A stretch of DNA of 64,000 bases from Undaria pinnatifida (GCA_012845835.1 JABAKD010000025.1:28329504-28393503), one strand, 5' to 3'. Shown: positions 39,560-49,690, counted from the stretch's first letter. Notes: a model not told the origin generated them from the letters alone. A program made the numbers and translations.

Positions 39560-39860
39560 TGTTCTTCACATTAAACCGTTCTCTAGGCAGTTGTTGTAAG
39601 AAGTAAAAGTCTTCATATCAAGATTTGAACCCCTGACCCCAACTAATTGATAGTGTATCGTACCATGTCGTAGTATTTGATTCGAGGTTACGTAGCCACT
39701 GGACCGCTTGAGCGACCGGTGTGTGTGTTTTTTTCCACATTAAACTGATATATCCACCCATCTACGTCCAGCACAACCAGTGTCCGCGCTGATACCTCAT
39801 AAACAGAGGCGAGCTCTGTCGTCACGAACTAGATACCGCTCACAAATACGGAAGGGTGAC
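39560..39860. repeat. Rep-L dispersed repeat with a tRNA-like segment
   Basis: GTTCTTCACATTAAACCGTT and CCACATTAAACTGATATATC CACCCATCTACGTCCAGCAC occur here; the latter matches 48,870-48,905 and 56,430-56,470. Between them, on the minus strand (39,605-39,723), GGTCGCTCAAGCGGTCCAGT and GGGGTTCAAATCTTGA look like tRNA A- and B-box regions but are too far apart and too poorly folded for a functional tRNA. A SINE head is more likely. Confidence 0.5.
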
Positions 39861-39970
39861 TCAACCATGCAATGCCAGCCGCAAGGGGCACGCGGGCAAA
39901 CTTACGACCACTGAAATGCGATATTATCGATCGATCTATCATAGGATACGCATGCAATACGGGAGAGGGC

Positions 39971-40172
39971 CCCCGCGAAGTTGCGCGTACATGCAAGGTT
40001 TCTAGAGTGTTGCACGTAAATTCAACAGCGATTTATGTATGGCCGCTTCCTGTGTGCAGGTCCGCACGGCCCCCGCGAAGTTGCACGTAATGTACATGCA
40101 AGGTTTCTAGAGTGTTGCACGTAAATTCAACAGCGATTTATGTATGGCGGCTTCCTGTGTGCAGGTCCGCAC
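39971..40172. repeat. ~100-bp near-perfect tandem duplication
   Basis: CCCCGCGAAGTTGCRCGTAN, GTACATGCAAGGTTTCTAGA, GTGTTGCACGTAAATTCAAC, AGCGATTTATGTATGGCSGC, TTCCTGTGTGCAGGTCCGCA occurs twice. It is recent, with one substitution and a ~5-bp length change. Confidence 0.9.
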
Positions 40173-40737
40173 AACACGACGGTTGGGCTGCCCAGGCCAA
40201 CCCGTACCCAGACCTGACCCTAACCCCGACCCCAACCCAACCCTTCGGGGGGCTCGAGGTCTGCTCTATCGAGGCCGGCAAGGGCACTACTGAGTTTACG
40301 TGCAAATATGAAAACCTTGCACTGTACGTACGTGCCTGCTGGTCACGGGAGGGTGAGGCTGGCACACACGGCGGTAAATCTTTTGCTATATTTCGCCTCA
40401 TTTACCTGTAGATACGTACATACATCGTTTTCATCTCAACCATCTTCCTGCCTAAGGTCCCGGGATTTTAATTTGGAAATTTCGTACTCGGTACGTTGTA
40501 GTTTCACTTGCGTTTTTCAGGGATCCGGGATGCTGTGCCTCTATAATATACCTCGTAAGTAATATTTTTGCGTCGATTTTGGTATTTATCTGGCTCCGAC
40601 AAGAAGTAATAATAGTCGATTTTACTTCTCCTTCACCGTACGTATCGGTTTTGCCTAATGCTTTTCAAGTTTCTTTGTACATCCCTTTGTTTTACGGGGG
40701 GGGGTTCGTTTAGTTTGTTTTCTCCTTGTTTCTTTGT

Positions 40738-41268
40738 ATGGTACATTTTTCTGCGTATCTAATTTCTTTCCCTCTATTCTTACTTATCTCTCTTCTTTCC
40801 CTGTTCCATACTCCTGTTTTTCTTGTTTCTTTCTCGTACTTTTCGTTGTGCTTTTCTTGTTTCTTTCTCGTACTTTTTTATTTTGTTTCTCTCTTTGCCA
40901 CGCTCTCTCTGGCCATGCATCGGGTCTGCTATTGTTATGCATTGCGTGGCAAAATCCTCTTACGAGATGCAGTTGCGATACACATCTCTGTCTCGTACCA
41001 AAGATTGTGGCCACAGAGCTCTTCTCTCTGTAACATGAAGCATCGGCACGTACGCTGGGTGGGCTGGAAGTCGATTAGTGGAAATAACAGGAGCGCAATG
41101 TGGCGAAAACACACTTTATGGCATCTGCATTATATGTTACGTTTTCCGTATATCCGTCACGTCTGTAAGTCTGGAATATCTAAACAAGCAACACACAAAA
41201 CGAGGGGGAATTCCACACAAATAATGAGGCATTTTTCCTCCAAGAGGGCAGGGGACATATATGTCTAA
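40738..41268 (+). CDS. Doubtful ORF, 176 codons, hydrophobic N-terminus
   Basis: Begins with ATG. Residues 1-60 are strongly hydrophobic (FPLFLLISLLSLF, CFSCFFLVLFYFV) and the rest is basic (KHRHVRWVGWK, RNSTQIMRHFSSKR-like). The hydrophobic part derives from a T-rich tract with a ~29-bp tandem duplication of TTTTCTTGTTTCTTTCTCGT. I recognise no family. The N-terminus could be a membrane segment if translated, but base composition alone can explain it. Confidence 0.15.
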   Translation: MVHFSAYLISFPLFLLISLLSLFHTPVFLVSFSYFSLCFSCFFLVLFYFVSLFATLSLAMHRVCYCYALRGKILLRDAVAIHISVSYQRLWPQSSSLCNMKHRHVRWVGWKSISGNNRSAMWRKHTLWHLHYMLRFPYIRHVCKSGISKQATHKTRGNSTQIMRHFSSKRAGDIYV

Positions 41269-41284
41269 ACTCACAGAGAAACCC

Positions 41285-41395
41285 CATCACAGACGGCCTT
41301 GACTCAACTTGGCAGCTTGACACCTGGCTGTCTGCTGCCATCTTTGTCAGGCACACCTGGCCGTCTCTCTGCCATCTCTGTCAGGCATTGCATTG
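41285..41395. repeat. Short tandem duplication CTGCCATCTYTGTCAGGCA
   Basis: ACACCTGGCTGTCTGCTGCC ATCTTTGTCAGGC is repeated as ACACCTGGCCGTCTCTCTGCCATCTCTGTCAGGC. A Rep-L-like TAGTTTGTGACCACAGAGCT follows at 41,421. Confidence 0.65.
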
Positions 41396-41515
41396 TCGAA
41401 TCTCTTCTCTAGGTCTCGGTAGTTTGTGACCACAGAGCTTGTATTTCTCGATCCCACGCATGCTGTACTAACAGCGAGGTAGAAGCGCACCCGACTTTTC
41501 CCTCACCATGCTAGA

Positions 41516-41788
41516 CGCGTGCTACGATAGAGGGTGCCCACGTTTTTTATAATGCCACTCCTCAATTTTGGAGCTGAAGACCTCTCCCAGAAACTGTTTT
41601 ATATAGAAAAATAAAACTGACACCGGGTGAAAAATTGCATGGGCTAGAGGTATAACACTCTATACGAACACCATACAAAAAAATGGCCTTTTATTTATTT
41701 TTTTCCCGGCGACTTTAGATTAAGGAACCCCGTCATTCAGAAAAAAATTCAGCCAAAGACGGTATACCTCTACCGTAGCACGCGTCTC
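41516..41788 (+). mobile_element. TIR-A element, complete
   Basis: GACGCGTGCTACGATAGAGG, TTTTGGAGCTGAAGACCTCT, ATTAAGGAACCCCGTCATTC, ACCTCTACCGTAGCACGCGTC. Flanks TGCTAGAC/CTCTAGTC are compatible with a worn 8-bp target duplication. Confidence 0.9.
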
Positions 41789-41934
41789 TAGTCACTCGAG
41801 GAGCTCCATACCTCGCCCAAAAACTGGCAATTGAGATCATCCAAAGATGCCGGCATATCTCATGTGTGGGCTTCCCTCGGTTTTGTTACTTGTATGAACC
41901 GTGGAGAAGCTAGGGGAAAAGGGGTGGGACCTCC

Positions 41935-42215
41935 ATCTTCACTGAGACGTACCGGGGTTTGAGCCACTCGAACGCGTGAATCTGTACATCACGAACAAAC
42001 AAACACACTCTAGGCGATGCTGTTGGCGCTGTTGGCGCAGCGGAGCCGATCGTTCCACTGCGGTTTCGTTTCGCAGAGTTAAAAAATACCACAAACATCA
42101 AGGCCGCGCAAAGGGATACAGGGGGATCACTCGAATGCGCTCGAGTGACCCCGACAGAGACACAGCAAAAAAACAACCGGGGCCCAAAAAGTGACCCCGG
42201 TACCGCAGCCTTGCA
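41935..42215 (+). mobile_element. SINE-D copy
   Basis: GGGTTTGAGCCACTCGAACG, CTGTACATCACGAACAAACA, TTGGCGCAGCGGAGCCGATC (A-box-like), CACTGCGGTTTCGTTTCGCA, GGGGGATCACTCGAATGCGC, TCGAGTGACCCCGACAGAGA, GGGGCCCAAAAAGTGACCCC. Confidence 0.7.
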
Positions 42216-42299
42216 AGTGTTTTGGGCGTAATCGGCGTTGTTGTCTGCAACTCATGCTGCCTGCACATTGTCGAATGGCGACAAAAAATGAACTAAACC

Positions 42300-42680
42300 C
42301 CGTTAAATATGGGGCCTATTCATGCACAGCGAAACGCGACGAGAGTGCGATCTAATCAAGCGTCCGGGGAAAGACCTAGAGGCAATAACACGAGCATCGC
42401 CATGCCTCAGGCTTCTTGCTGCCTCACCGCTTCCAGCGTGTTGCAGTTCCAACACATCTCCCCTACTACACCAGCGTCTCGGGGAGGGCGTTTCATGTGT
42501 GTGGTGGATGCTGAAATCGTCAATACTCGTCAGATTGGTTCAACCGTTTTTGATGGGAATCGACGAGAGGGAGAAGAAAGGGCTGAAGTATCCCCGCCAC
42601 AAAAACCAAGGCCCGTACCGTAGTGGGGAGGGGGGAGAAGAGCCTGCTTTGTGGCCCCACATCTGAGTTACGTCTAGGAA
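42300..42680 (+). repeat. Rep-S copy 1
   Basis: GACGAGAGTGCGATCTAATC, CGAGCATCGCCATGCCTCAG, CTTGCTGCCTCACCGCTTCC, TTCCAACACATCTCCCCTAC, TACACCAG, then GGGAGAAGAAAGGGCTGAAG TATCCCCGCC and GTACCGTAGTGGGGAGGGGG. Matches 43,845-44,070 (first half) and 45,590-45,700 (second half). One frame keeps SIAMPHACCCLTAS-like similarity between copies, but stops and indels elsewhere argue against a live gene. Confidence 0.6.
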
Positions 42681-43155
42681 GGGAGAAGGAAAAATTTAAC
42701 ATGCAAAGATCACAAATGGGATGAACAAGAAGAAAAAAAAATGTGAGCACTTGTAACACACACAACACACACTTACAGAAGTTGCATCTGGGTTTCTAAA
42801 GATATTAGGGCGCTTTGACAACATTATCTCTGATCCAATGTTCATCGTTACACTGCTTCTGTAGCGCAGCACCAGGTATCATATAGCACTCCGAGTAGTC
42901 CCATCACTGTTAGCTATAGGCACTACTATTCACGGAGGGGAAGGGGTAAGAACAAGGCCAGGATCACTGTTAGATTGGCCTTTTTTAGGGGTGGGCTACG
43001 CTCAGGGGGAAGGAGTGTATTAAGAACTCCGTCGTTAGTTACTACAGCCGTCACGACGCCGTCATGCTTCGGGTGATGATTATATTGAGCACCTCATGTC
43101 AGGAGCTCGGGAATTTTCTGCTGCACTCCTACTGTGGGATGGATTCGAGAACTAT
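42681..43155. other. Unassigned with Rep-K fragment
   Basis: CGTCATGCTTCGGGTGATGAT followed by CACCTCATGTCAGGAGCTCG at 43,063-43,110 is Rep-K-like and recurs at 49,540. The rest is unassigned. Confidence 0.4.
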
Positions 43156-43159
43156 CACA

Positions 43160-43480
43160 TAATAAAATATATTATAATATAATATATTATAATATCATAT
43201 AATATAATATCATGGAAGCGTATCGATATCGTGAATGCTCATATCGTGGAGGCGCACTGATATCGTGGACGGCCGTATATATCATGGGCTAGATAATGGT
43301 CAATGAAAAGGGGTTATCATATCGTATCATATCATATCATATCATATCATATCATATCATATCATATCATATCATATCATGGAAGCGTACCGATATCGTG
43401 AATGCTCGTACCGTGGAGGCGCACTGATATCGTGAACGGCCGTATATATCTTGGGATATAATGGTTAATAAAAGAGGGGC
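43160..43480. repeat. (ATATC)n/(TAATA) satellite with ~167-bp duplication
   Basis: ATAATATATTATAATATAAT and TATCATATCATATCATATCA (43,313-43,380) are interleaved with two copies of CATGGAAGCGTAYCGATATC, GTGAATGCTCRTAYCGTGGA, GGCGCACTGATATCGTGRAC, GGCCGTATATATC (43,212 and 43,378). Confidence 0.9.
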
Positions 43481-43579
43481 TGATGTGACTGTTACTAAAT
43501 ATAAGTCCTCTTTATAATACCCATCATAGCATGGTGGCTGTAATCCTTTCGGCCATAGATCCTCGCACCTCAACATACA

Positions 43580-44350
43580 ATGTCGGGACGAGTCCGGTTT
43601 TACCGACCACAGGCAATCATCGCTTGCGGGGGGGGGGAAAGACTTGGTGTCCTTGCGGTCAACTGTGTTGGTTTAGGGCGCTCTTGCCCCTTCACGGATA
43701 ACCGTCAAGGAGCTCCCGATGCTGACTGCTACACCCAGTATATTTGGTCCACAGCTGTAGTAAAAACCAGTACAACCGTTTTGGGACTTGATTACACCTC
43801 GATTATAGTATACCTGGTACTATCTATCTTGATTATAGTACACATTAAAGCAAAAGGCGACGAGCGCGATCTAACCAAGTATCTACGGGAAAAAGCTCGA
43901 GGCATGAACCCGAGTATCGCCATGCCCCACGCTTGTTGTTGCCTCACAGCTTCCTTCTGCGGTGCAGTTGGAACACATCTCCTACTACACCAGGAACATC
44001 TCGGAGCGCTTCATGTGGCCGATGCTGCCGTTCCGGCGGGTTTTTTTCGCCAGTTTTTTCGTCTGAGTCACAAACTGGTTAATACACACGACTACTGTCG
44101 ACCGACAAATTTTCCGCAGGCGCCCTTGAGCAAAGACGTCGGTGAACGGCACTTGTGCTCCGTGACAGACAACCGTCAAGGCGCCCTACACGCTAAAACT
44201 AGTTCAGACCTAGACCTATTCTGCGGTAGCCAACCCGCCCCAAAACCAGCGTTTTTTTCAACAAACGTTTCCTGGCTGCTCGACACGAGGAAGGATGCTA
44301 TGAAAACATCTCGACATATTTTCTTGCTGGCAAAGGACTACTACTACTAG
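43580..44350 (+). pseudogene. Chimeric 256-codon ORF assembled from repeats
   Basis: A single ATG-initiated frame, one of the longest in the window. It has one plausible transmembrane stretch (TSIIVYLVLSILIIVHI, about residues 74-90) and several Cys clusters, but no domain I recognise. Its DNA is a mosaic: a Rep-C fragment to ~43,625, Rep-S at 43,845-44,070, and the start of TIR-J at 44,213 onward. A frame crossing three unrelated repeats is most simply fortuitous. Confidence 0.2.
43845..44070 (+). repeat. Rep-S copy 2
   Basis: GGCGACGAGCGCGATCTAAC, GAGTATCGCCATGCCCCACG, TTGTTGCCTCACAGCTTCCT, GTTGGAACACATCTCCTACT, ACACCAGGAACATCTCGGAG. Flanked by two copies of a GACARCCGTCAAGGNGCYCC motif (43,699 and 44,167). 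Confidence 0.65.
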
Positions 44351-44478
44351 TACTATCGAACGAAAACGGTTGGGGTGGCAAGGGGCAGCGTATTTCAGGA
44401 GATACGGCCGGGGGTTGGTTTTTTAATCCTGCCCTTTCGTTACAGAAAACTTGGGGGGGCTATATCGTAGAACAACTC
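44213..44478 (+). mobile_element. TIR-J element, copy 4
   Basis: GACCTATTCTGCGGTAGCCA, AAACGTTTCCTGGCTGCTCG, ACACGAGGAAGGATGCTATG, TTGCTGGCAAAGGACTACTA, GGGTGGCAAGGGGCAGCGTA, GATACGGCCGGGGGTTGGTT, GGGGGGGCTATATCGTAGAA CAACTC. Confidence 0.75.
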
Positions 44479-44999
44479 TTTGTTCATATACTACTTATAG
44501 TACTTCGTGCGTGTTGTGTATGATTAGTGGAGATTCGGATTGGCCGACGATGTCAATAGTATGCCGCCGATTTCTTGATAGTTGGCTGCGACTCTGAGTG
44601 GGCTGGCTATACTAATAGTAAGTCATCGACTGGTTACTGGTCAACTATACATTAATATGCGAAAACATCAACAGCAAAAACGTTTGGTCCTAGCCACCTG
44701 GTGTGCACAGATTAAGGTAAGTTTCTTGGCGGAAAATGCAGGATTCTGCGTTTTTGCATCTGGCTGGCTCGTGTATGGCTCGAATTATACACACCAAAAA
44801 TTCATAGCAATGATCATCGTAGTGTTAATAGTAAATACCAAGGCCAGTAATAGGTGACCGGACTACCAGGTAATCAGGTACTCTGTTATTTAGTAGCTGG
44901 CTGATTCAGTATCTTGCCTACTGGTATTAGCCGTCAACTCCAGCCAGATCACAGCCCTATTTCGCGGGAGGTTGCGATTTCCAAGTTCTTGCGGGTTTG
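44479..44999. other. Unassigned; GGCTGGCT-type short repeats
   Basis: TTGGCTGCGACTCTGAGTGG, GCTGGCTATAC and CTACCAGGTAATCAGGTACT occur. The segment TGCCTACTGGTATTAGCCGT, CAACTCCAGCCAGATCACAG CCC (44,918) repeats at 45,361-45,413. No gene seen. Confidence 0.35.
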
Positions 45000-45210
45000 A
45001 AAATGTGTAAAACTAGCATTGAAACCAACGAAAAATGCCGTATATAACTTAAGGCCAACCAACCCACCGAAAATTAGTGTCAGAAAACGAAAAAACATGG
45101 TACTGTACATATACTATCAAAACGTATTTCTTAATCGATTTTTAGTCTGATTTTTCGTGGGTTGGGTTGGCCACGGACTGTGACTCTCGACGGTTTCAAT
45201 ACTATTATCA
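45000..45210. mobile_element. Foldback FB-M, copy 3
   Basis: Left ATTGAAACCAACGAAAAATG, AAGGCCAACCAACCCACCGA, AAATTAGTGTCAGA. Right TCTGATTTTTCGTGGGTTGG, GTTGGCC, CTCGACGGTTTCAATAC. Arms ~70 bp and loop ~45 bp, the clearest hairpin of the three FB-M copies. The direct repeat of TGCCTACTGGT, CGTCAACTCCAGC, CACAGCCC at 44,918 and 45,361 brackets it. Confidence 0.7.
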
Positions 45211-45589
45211 AGATGTTTTCCTGCCCAACTCCTACCTATCCAATTTTCGTATAATACATCGCAAACATCCTCTTAATAGCAACGCTACGAGTACGAGTAG
45301 TATTGACAGGATGGGCCAAAGCCAGTCACCACTGTTTAGTTTCGCTGACTCCGTCACCGTGCCTACTGGTTTAGTCAGACGTTAGCCGTCAACTCCAGCG
45401 GAATCACAGCCCCTGTTGACCCCAAAGAGCTTTCGCGCGTAAAGCTAGACCACCAACAGACACTTTCGGCGGTGCAGAGCAAAGGTGTCGTTTCTTTCAC
45501 AGCACTCTTTCCCCCTTACGAACCGCCGTCAACGGACTCCTGACGCCTAACGCCAACACTACCGTACGTACAGCAAGTTGATGCTATGA

Positions 45590-45935
45590 TAGTCGGCGAG
45601 GGAAGAAACGGCTGAAATATTCTCGTCATGAAAATCAAGGCGCATACTGTAGTGGGAAGGGGGAAGAAAAGCCTGCCTTTAGTAGAGCTGTGAGTTGGAT
45701 GGGGTTTCCGCCTATTAATAGTATTAACTAAATGACTTCAATCGATTAGTTGACTGGCGGGCGCTTAGTTATAACTAACTGACTTTAGTCGACTAGTTGG
45801 CTGGCTGCTAGTAGGGCTGCGAGTCGGATGGGGTTTCCGCCTAGTATTAACCTTGAACTGACGTCAATCGATTACTTGACTGGCGGGCGCCTAGTTATAA
45901 CTAACTGACTTTAGTCGACTAGTTGGCTGGCGGTA
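45590..45935. repeat. Rep-S tail plus ~127-bp tandem duplication
   Basis: GGCGAGGGAAGAAACGGCTG, AAATATTCTCG and GTAGTGGGAAGGGGGAAGAA are the Rep-S second half. From 45,684, GCTGYGAGTYGGATGGGGTT, TCCGCCTA, TTGACTGGCGGGCGCYTAGT, TATAACTAACTGACTTTAGT, CGACTAGTTGGCTGG occurs twice. An inverted CCAGTCGACTAATCGAGTAA follows. Confidence 0.75.
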
Positions 45936-46380
45936 GCCAGTCGACTAATCGAGTAAAGTCAGGCGAGCCAATGCCCCCCACCCCTCCCGGCCAAGGGGGG
46001 GGGCTGGAGGCGCCTCCGGAGGATTTCACTAAAGGTGCCCGCCAGAGGAAAAAAAAACATGCGATTTGACGCCATTGTACACTTAAAAAGGCGACCAAGT
46101 TAGCTCTGGGTTTGATCACAAAACACGTACATTTCAACCTTCGCCTCAGCTTATCAGATTTCATACAAATGATAAAAAAATATGGGCATGCCGTCCCCGT
46201 TTGGGCGTCTCTCGGTGGTATTACATTGTGTCGTAACGGTAAATACTCACGAGTGTGGTACGCGGTAGCCCACCACCAGTAAAATACCACAAACAAAACA
46301 TAGACACAGACTAGGATCTCTTTAACGACAGGAGCATAGATTGTAGATTGGTCATCGTCGGCGATGCAACAACGGTTCAT
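45919..46380 (-). CDS. Doubtful ORF, 153 codons, in tandem unit 1
   Basis: Starts at an ATG on the minus strand. Residues 27-43 are hydrophobic (VCVYVLFVVFYWWWATA). The same frame is partly open in units 2 and 3, with recognisable REYLPLRHNVIPPRDAQTGT-like similarity (VCYCVPREYLLLRHNVIPMRG in unit 3). That could be a decayed duplicated gene or a shared DNA repeat. Differences are not visibly biased to third positions, so I lean to non-coding. Confidence 0.2.
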   Translation of the reverse strand: MNRCCIADDDQSTIYAPVVKEILVCVYVLFVVFYWWWATAYHTREYLPLRHNVIPPRDAQTGTACPYFFIICMKSDKLRRRLKCTCFVIKPRANLVAFLSVQWRQIACFFFLWRAPLVKSSGGASSPPPWPGGVGGIGSPDFTRLVDWLPPAN

Positions 46381-47665
46381 ATTTGAGCCGAAAAAGCCCC
46401 CCCCTGCCGATGGGGTCCCGCAGGAGGGTGCCTTCGATGGGTTCCAGTGAGGGCGCCGCCGGAGGTTGAAAAAAATCGCGATTTGGCATCATTCTACACT
46501 AAAAAAATATGATAAATTGGCAACGTTTAGCTCCCGCTCCATCACTAAACACGTACATTTTAAAAGGTGGTATATATACTACATCAGTTTATCAGGCTTC
46601 CTGCGGATGCGCCAAGAACATGGACATGCCGTCCCCGTTTGGGAGCCTCTCACTGGTACTACACATTGTGCCGTGGCGATAAATACTCGAGGCGGCACAC
46701 AGTAGCACACCTCCAGCAAAAGAGCACAGAAAAAGTAACACAGAAAAAATCTTCTTCTACCATACGACAAGAGCACAGAGAATAGATTGCTCATCGTCCG
46801 CTATTCAAGAACGCTTCATATTTGAGCCAACCCCCCCCCCCGACCCCTGCCGATGGGGTCCCGCTGGAGGCGCCTCTGGCGGGTTTCACTGAAGGCGCCG
46901 CCGGAGGTTGAAAAAAATCGCGATTTGGCATCATTCTACACTCAAAAAGTAACGATTAATTGGCCAAGAATAACTCTGCGATTGATAACCAACAAACATG
47001 TAAATTTTGAAGTGTCTCAGTAGATCATTCTTCATAGGGATGGACGAGAAACATGGGCACGCCGTCCCTGTTTTGGGGGCCTCTCATCGGTATTACGTTG
47101 TGCCGTAATAATAAATACTCGCGCGGCACACAGTAGCACACCACCAGCAAAAGAATACAAGAAAAAGGCATAGAACATAGACTGGGGATTCTTCTACGAC
47201 AGGAGCGTAGACAATAGATTGTTGATCGTCGGCGATTCAACAACGGTCATAGTTGAGCCGGAAAAGCCCCCCCCCAGCCGAGGGGGCCCCGCTGGAGGCA
47301 CACGCCGGAGGCGCCTCCGGGGGATTCCGCTGAAGGCGCCGCCGGAGGAAAAAAAAATGCGATGTGGCATCATTGGACACTCGAAACGTATGGTAAATTG
47401 GACAACTTTATAGCTCTGGGATTCATCACCAAACAGGCGTTTTTAAAGTCCGTCTCAATTCATCAGATTTCATAGGGATGTACCAGAAATATGGAAGGGT
47501 AACATTGTGTCGTAATGGTGAATACTCGTCGTGAGGCACGCAATAGCAAACCACCCGTCACAAAAGACCACAAGGAAACAGCATAGAAAACAGACGGGGA
47601 TTTTTTTTACGACACAGAAGCGTAGAGAATAGACTATTCATCATCAAGAACGGTTCACAGTTGAA
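45975..47665. repeat. Four-copy tandem array, ~410-440-bp unit
   Basis: Copies at about 45,975-46,385, 46,386-46,822, 46,823-47,254 and 47,255-47,665. Each carries a C-run, a GC-rich inverted block (GGAGGCGCCTCCGG with GAAGGCGCCGCCGGAGG), an A-run, GCGATTTGGCATCATTCTAC ACT, CATCACCAAACACGTACATT, TTATCAGATTTCATA, GGGCATGCCGTCCCCGTTTG, CATTGTGTCGTAAYGGTAAA TACTCG and ACGACAGGAGCGTAGAGAAT AGATTG. Divergence is moderate and spread over the unit. Confidence 0.9.
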
Positions 47666-48590
47666 CTAGCAAATGTTATGTCATACCCGCCGTGGTATTG
47701 GATGAGCTACCGACTACCAGGTAACACACAAGACCAACCCGTCCTCTGCAAAGGTTCATTTCTTAGTGCTATGGTCTTCGCTGAGCAGACACGCAGCTCA
47801 GGGCGAGCATCGCTCAAAACACCCCAGCCAGCGTGCCATTCATCCTCTGTCCAGACACTAAACATACTAACGAGTGAGGCGTCCTACTGACGGCACAGTC
47901 GATGGTGACGGGTCGATACGCCCCATGAGTTGCGGAAGGCCTCTAGTCTACTACTTGGGAACGCCGGAAAATACGCGTCCCGTGCCAAACAAGCCATGCC
48001 CTACAAGCAAGGAAACCTAAACATGAAAAATAGATCGATAATTGGCACCGACACAACTAAACTACAATAGCCAACTAATAAAAAGCTGGCGCCTAGCCAA
48101 CTAGTACTAGCTGGCGACAGCTGGCGATTTTTAGTCGGCCAAGTCACAACCCTCCTGCTTAGTGGCCCCGGGTCTTAGCTACGACTAGGGAGGGAAAAGG
48201 GGGGGGGGGGAGGGGAGGCGAAGATAGTACAAGGGACGAGCAAAACAAATACTCGATATTGCACCCCCTCGAGGGCGGTTTTTGGGCACGCCTTTCAGAC
48301 AGTTTTTTCAACGAAAACGGGTGACTTTGGAGAAAGACCTTTCATGTGCACAGACATGTTTCCTATTTCCATTGGCGCGCACTGCTCGGCCTTTACGCTG
48401 TCGTTGATGTGGATTGATGAATCACTCAAATCCCACGGTAGGTGTTACACACGTGTTCGCCCAAACGTTCCTGACCGGTTGGACTCCCCAAGCGTGGAAT
48501 GGAGCGGAACTATATCGGTGAGCGAGGCTGAAGAGAAAAGTATACAATTATTCTTGTTTTAGGACTAGCGCATTGAAAAGTTGGTCGGTT
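47666..48590. other. Mostly unassigned, with G-run
   Basis: A block CTTAGTGGCCCCGGGTCTTA, GCTACGACTAGGGAGGGAAA and GCGAAGATAGTACAAGGGAC GAGCAAAACAAAT (48,160-48,250) recurs, in parts, at 19,765-19,845, 31,870-31,930 (reverse) and 42,650. AGCTGGCG repeats lie at 48,085-48,130. No convincing gene. Confidence 0.4.
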
Positions 48591-48720
48591 TTGCGCGAGC
48601 GAACGCCTTCGACGTCATGCTCAGGGTGAGATATCGAGTTGCTCAAATGTTAAGACCTTAAAAACGTCTGCTGCATCCCTACTTATCGTGGGATGACTCA
48701 GATCGGTTTCGAAAATTGCC
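48591..48720 (+). repeat. Rep-K-like copy
   Basis: GCGAACGCCTTCGACGTCAT, GCTCAGGGTGAGATATCGAG, TTGCTCAAATGTTAAGACCT, CATCCCTACTTATCGTGGGA TGA. Partial resemblance to 43,063 and 49,540. Confidence 0.45.
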
Positions 48721-48839
48721 CGAAGGGCTTTTCATTTTTCCACATGGAGGCGCAGTATGTGCTCGGCGTTTGCTATTCTCCTTGTGTCGAGAAAAAATCA
48801 GTTTCGAAAAATTGTCCGAACGGGTGTGTGTCTTGCGTG

Positions 48840-49110
48840 CGCTACTTCAAGTATACGGTGCGTTTGTTCTTCACATCAAGCTGATATTTCCACCCGTCTG
48901 CATTCCAGCACAAAGAAATGCCCGTGCCGATGCTTGCTCCGATAGAGACGAGCTCTTGTGGTCACAAACTACAACAGAAATACTGCTGCGACATCGCAGA
49001 TACCCGGGAGACAAATCCTGTGGCCACAAACTGCACAACAGAGACAACATATTACAAATACGGCAAAGTGGTTTGGCCATGCAATGCCGAACGCTAAATT
49101 AAGGCGAGAA
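48840..49110 (+). repeat. Rep-L copy
   Basis: TTCTTCACATCAAGCTGATA, TTTCCACCCGTCTGCATTCC, AGCACAA, GACGAGCTCTTGTGGTCACA AACTACAACAGAAATAC (repeated in part at 49,018), ACAAATACGGCAAAG, GGCCATGCAATGCCGA. Aligns with 39,728-39,885. Confidence 0.6.
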
Positions 49111-49690
49111 AGGAGCATATGCAAAAGCCATGGAGCGCCATACTACCTGCAACGAACGGTAGTGCCTTTAGACTCTCCCAAAACGCGCGTGCAACGATAT
49201 GGGCAGTACCTGATTTTCTGAGGCTTTTTTTATCATCCCACGGGGTGTAGTAAGGGTAGGGCTCGCATTTTTTGGGCCCAACGTTTCCGATAATGTTACG
49301 GTTGAGCACCTTAAGCGAGTAACTACCGGTTCATTAGCATGATAATACTTTTGCGAGTACATTTTTTCAACAGCAGGATTGGCGCATACACACGTTGGTC
49401 GGGTTGCGCGATTGAATGTGTTCCACAAGTCAAACGCTTCATGGGTGAGAAATATTGAGCTCCTCCTGTTACGACCTAGGACCATCGATAGCGTATCTGG
49501 GAGAGTGTTCGTCGGGGTGGGCGATTTGAGAGCGTCATCGAAGTCATGCTTCGGGTGATGATGGGGTGAGACAATGAGCTCCGTGTGTTAGGACCTCAGC
49601 AATTTCCACCGCACCCCTTGCGCGACAAGACTCTCAATTCACACTGTGTACAGCAGTGAGCTCTACTACCATACCTCACGAAGCCAAAGT
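49111..49690. other. Unassigned with Rep-K fragment
   Basis: Rep-K-like CGAAGTCATGCTTCGGGTGA TGATGGGGTGAGACAATGAG CTCC at 49,539-49,585. No gene recognised. A minus-strand frame at 49,168-49,485 has no supporting context. Confidence 0.35.

Noticed and set aside
39605-39723. Functional tRNA gene (minus strand)
   Set aside because: A- and B-box-like words are about 80 bp apart and no cloverleaf with a sensible anticodon arm forms by eye. A SINE or pseudogene head is more likely.
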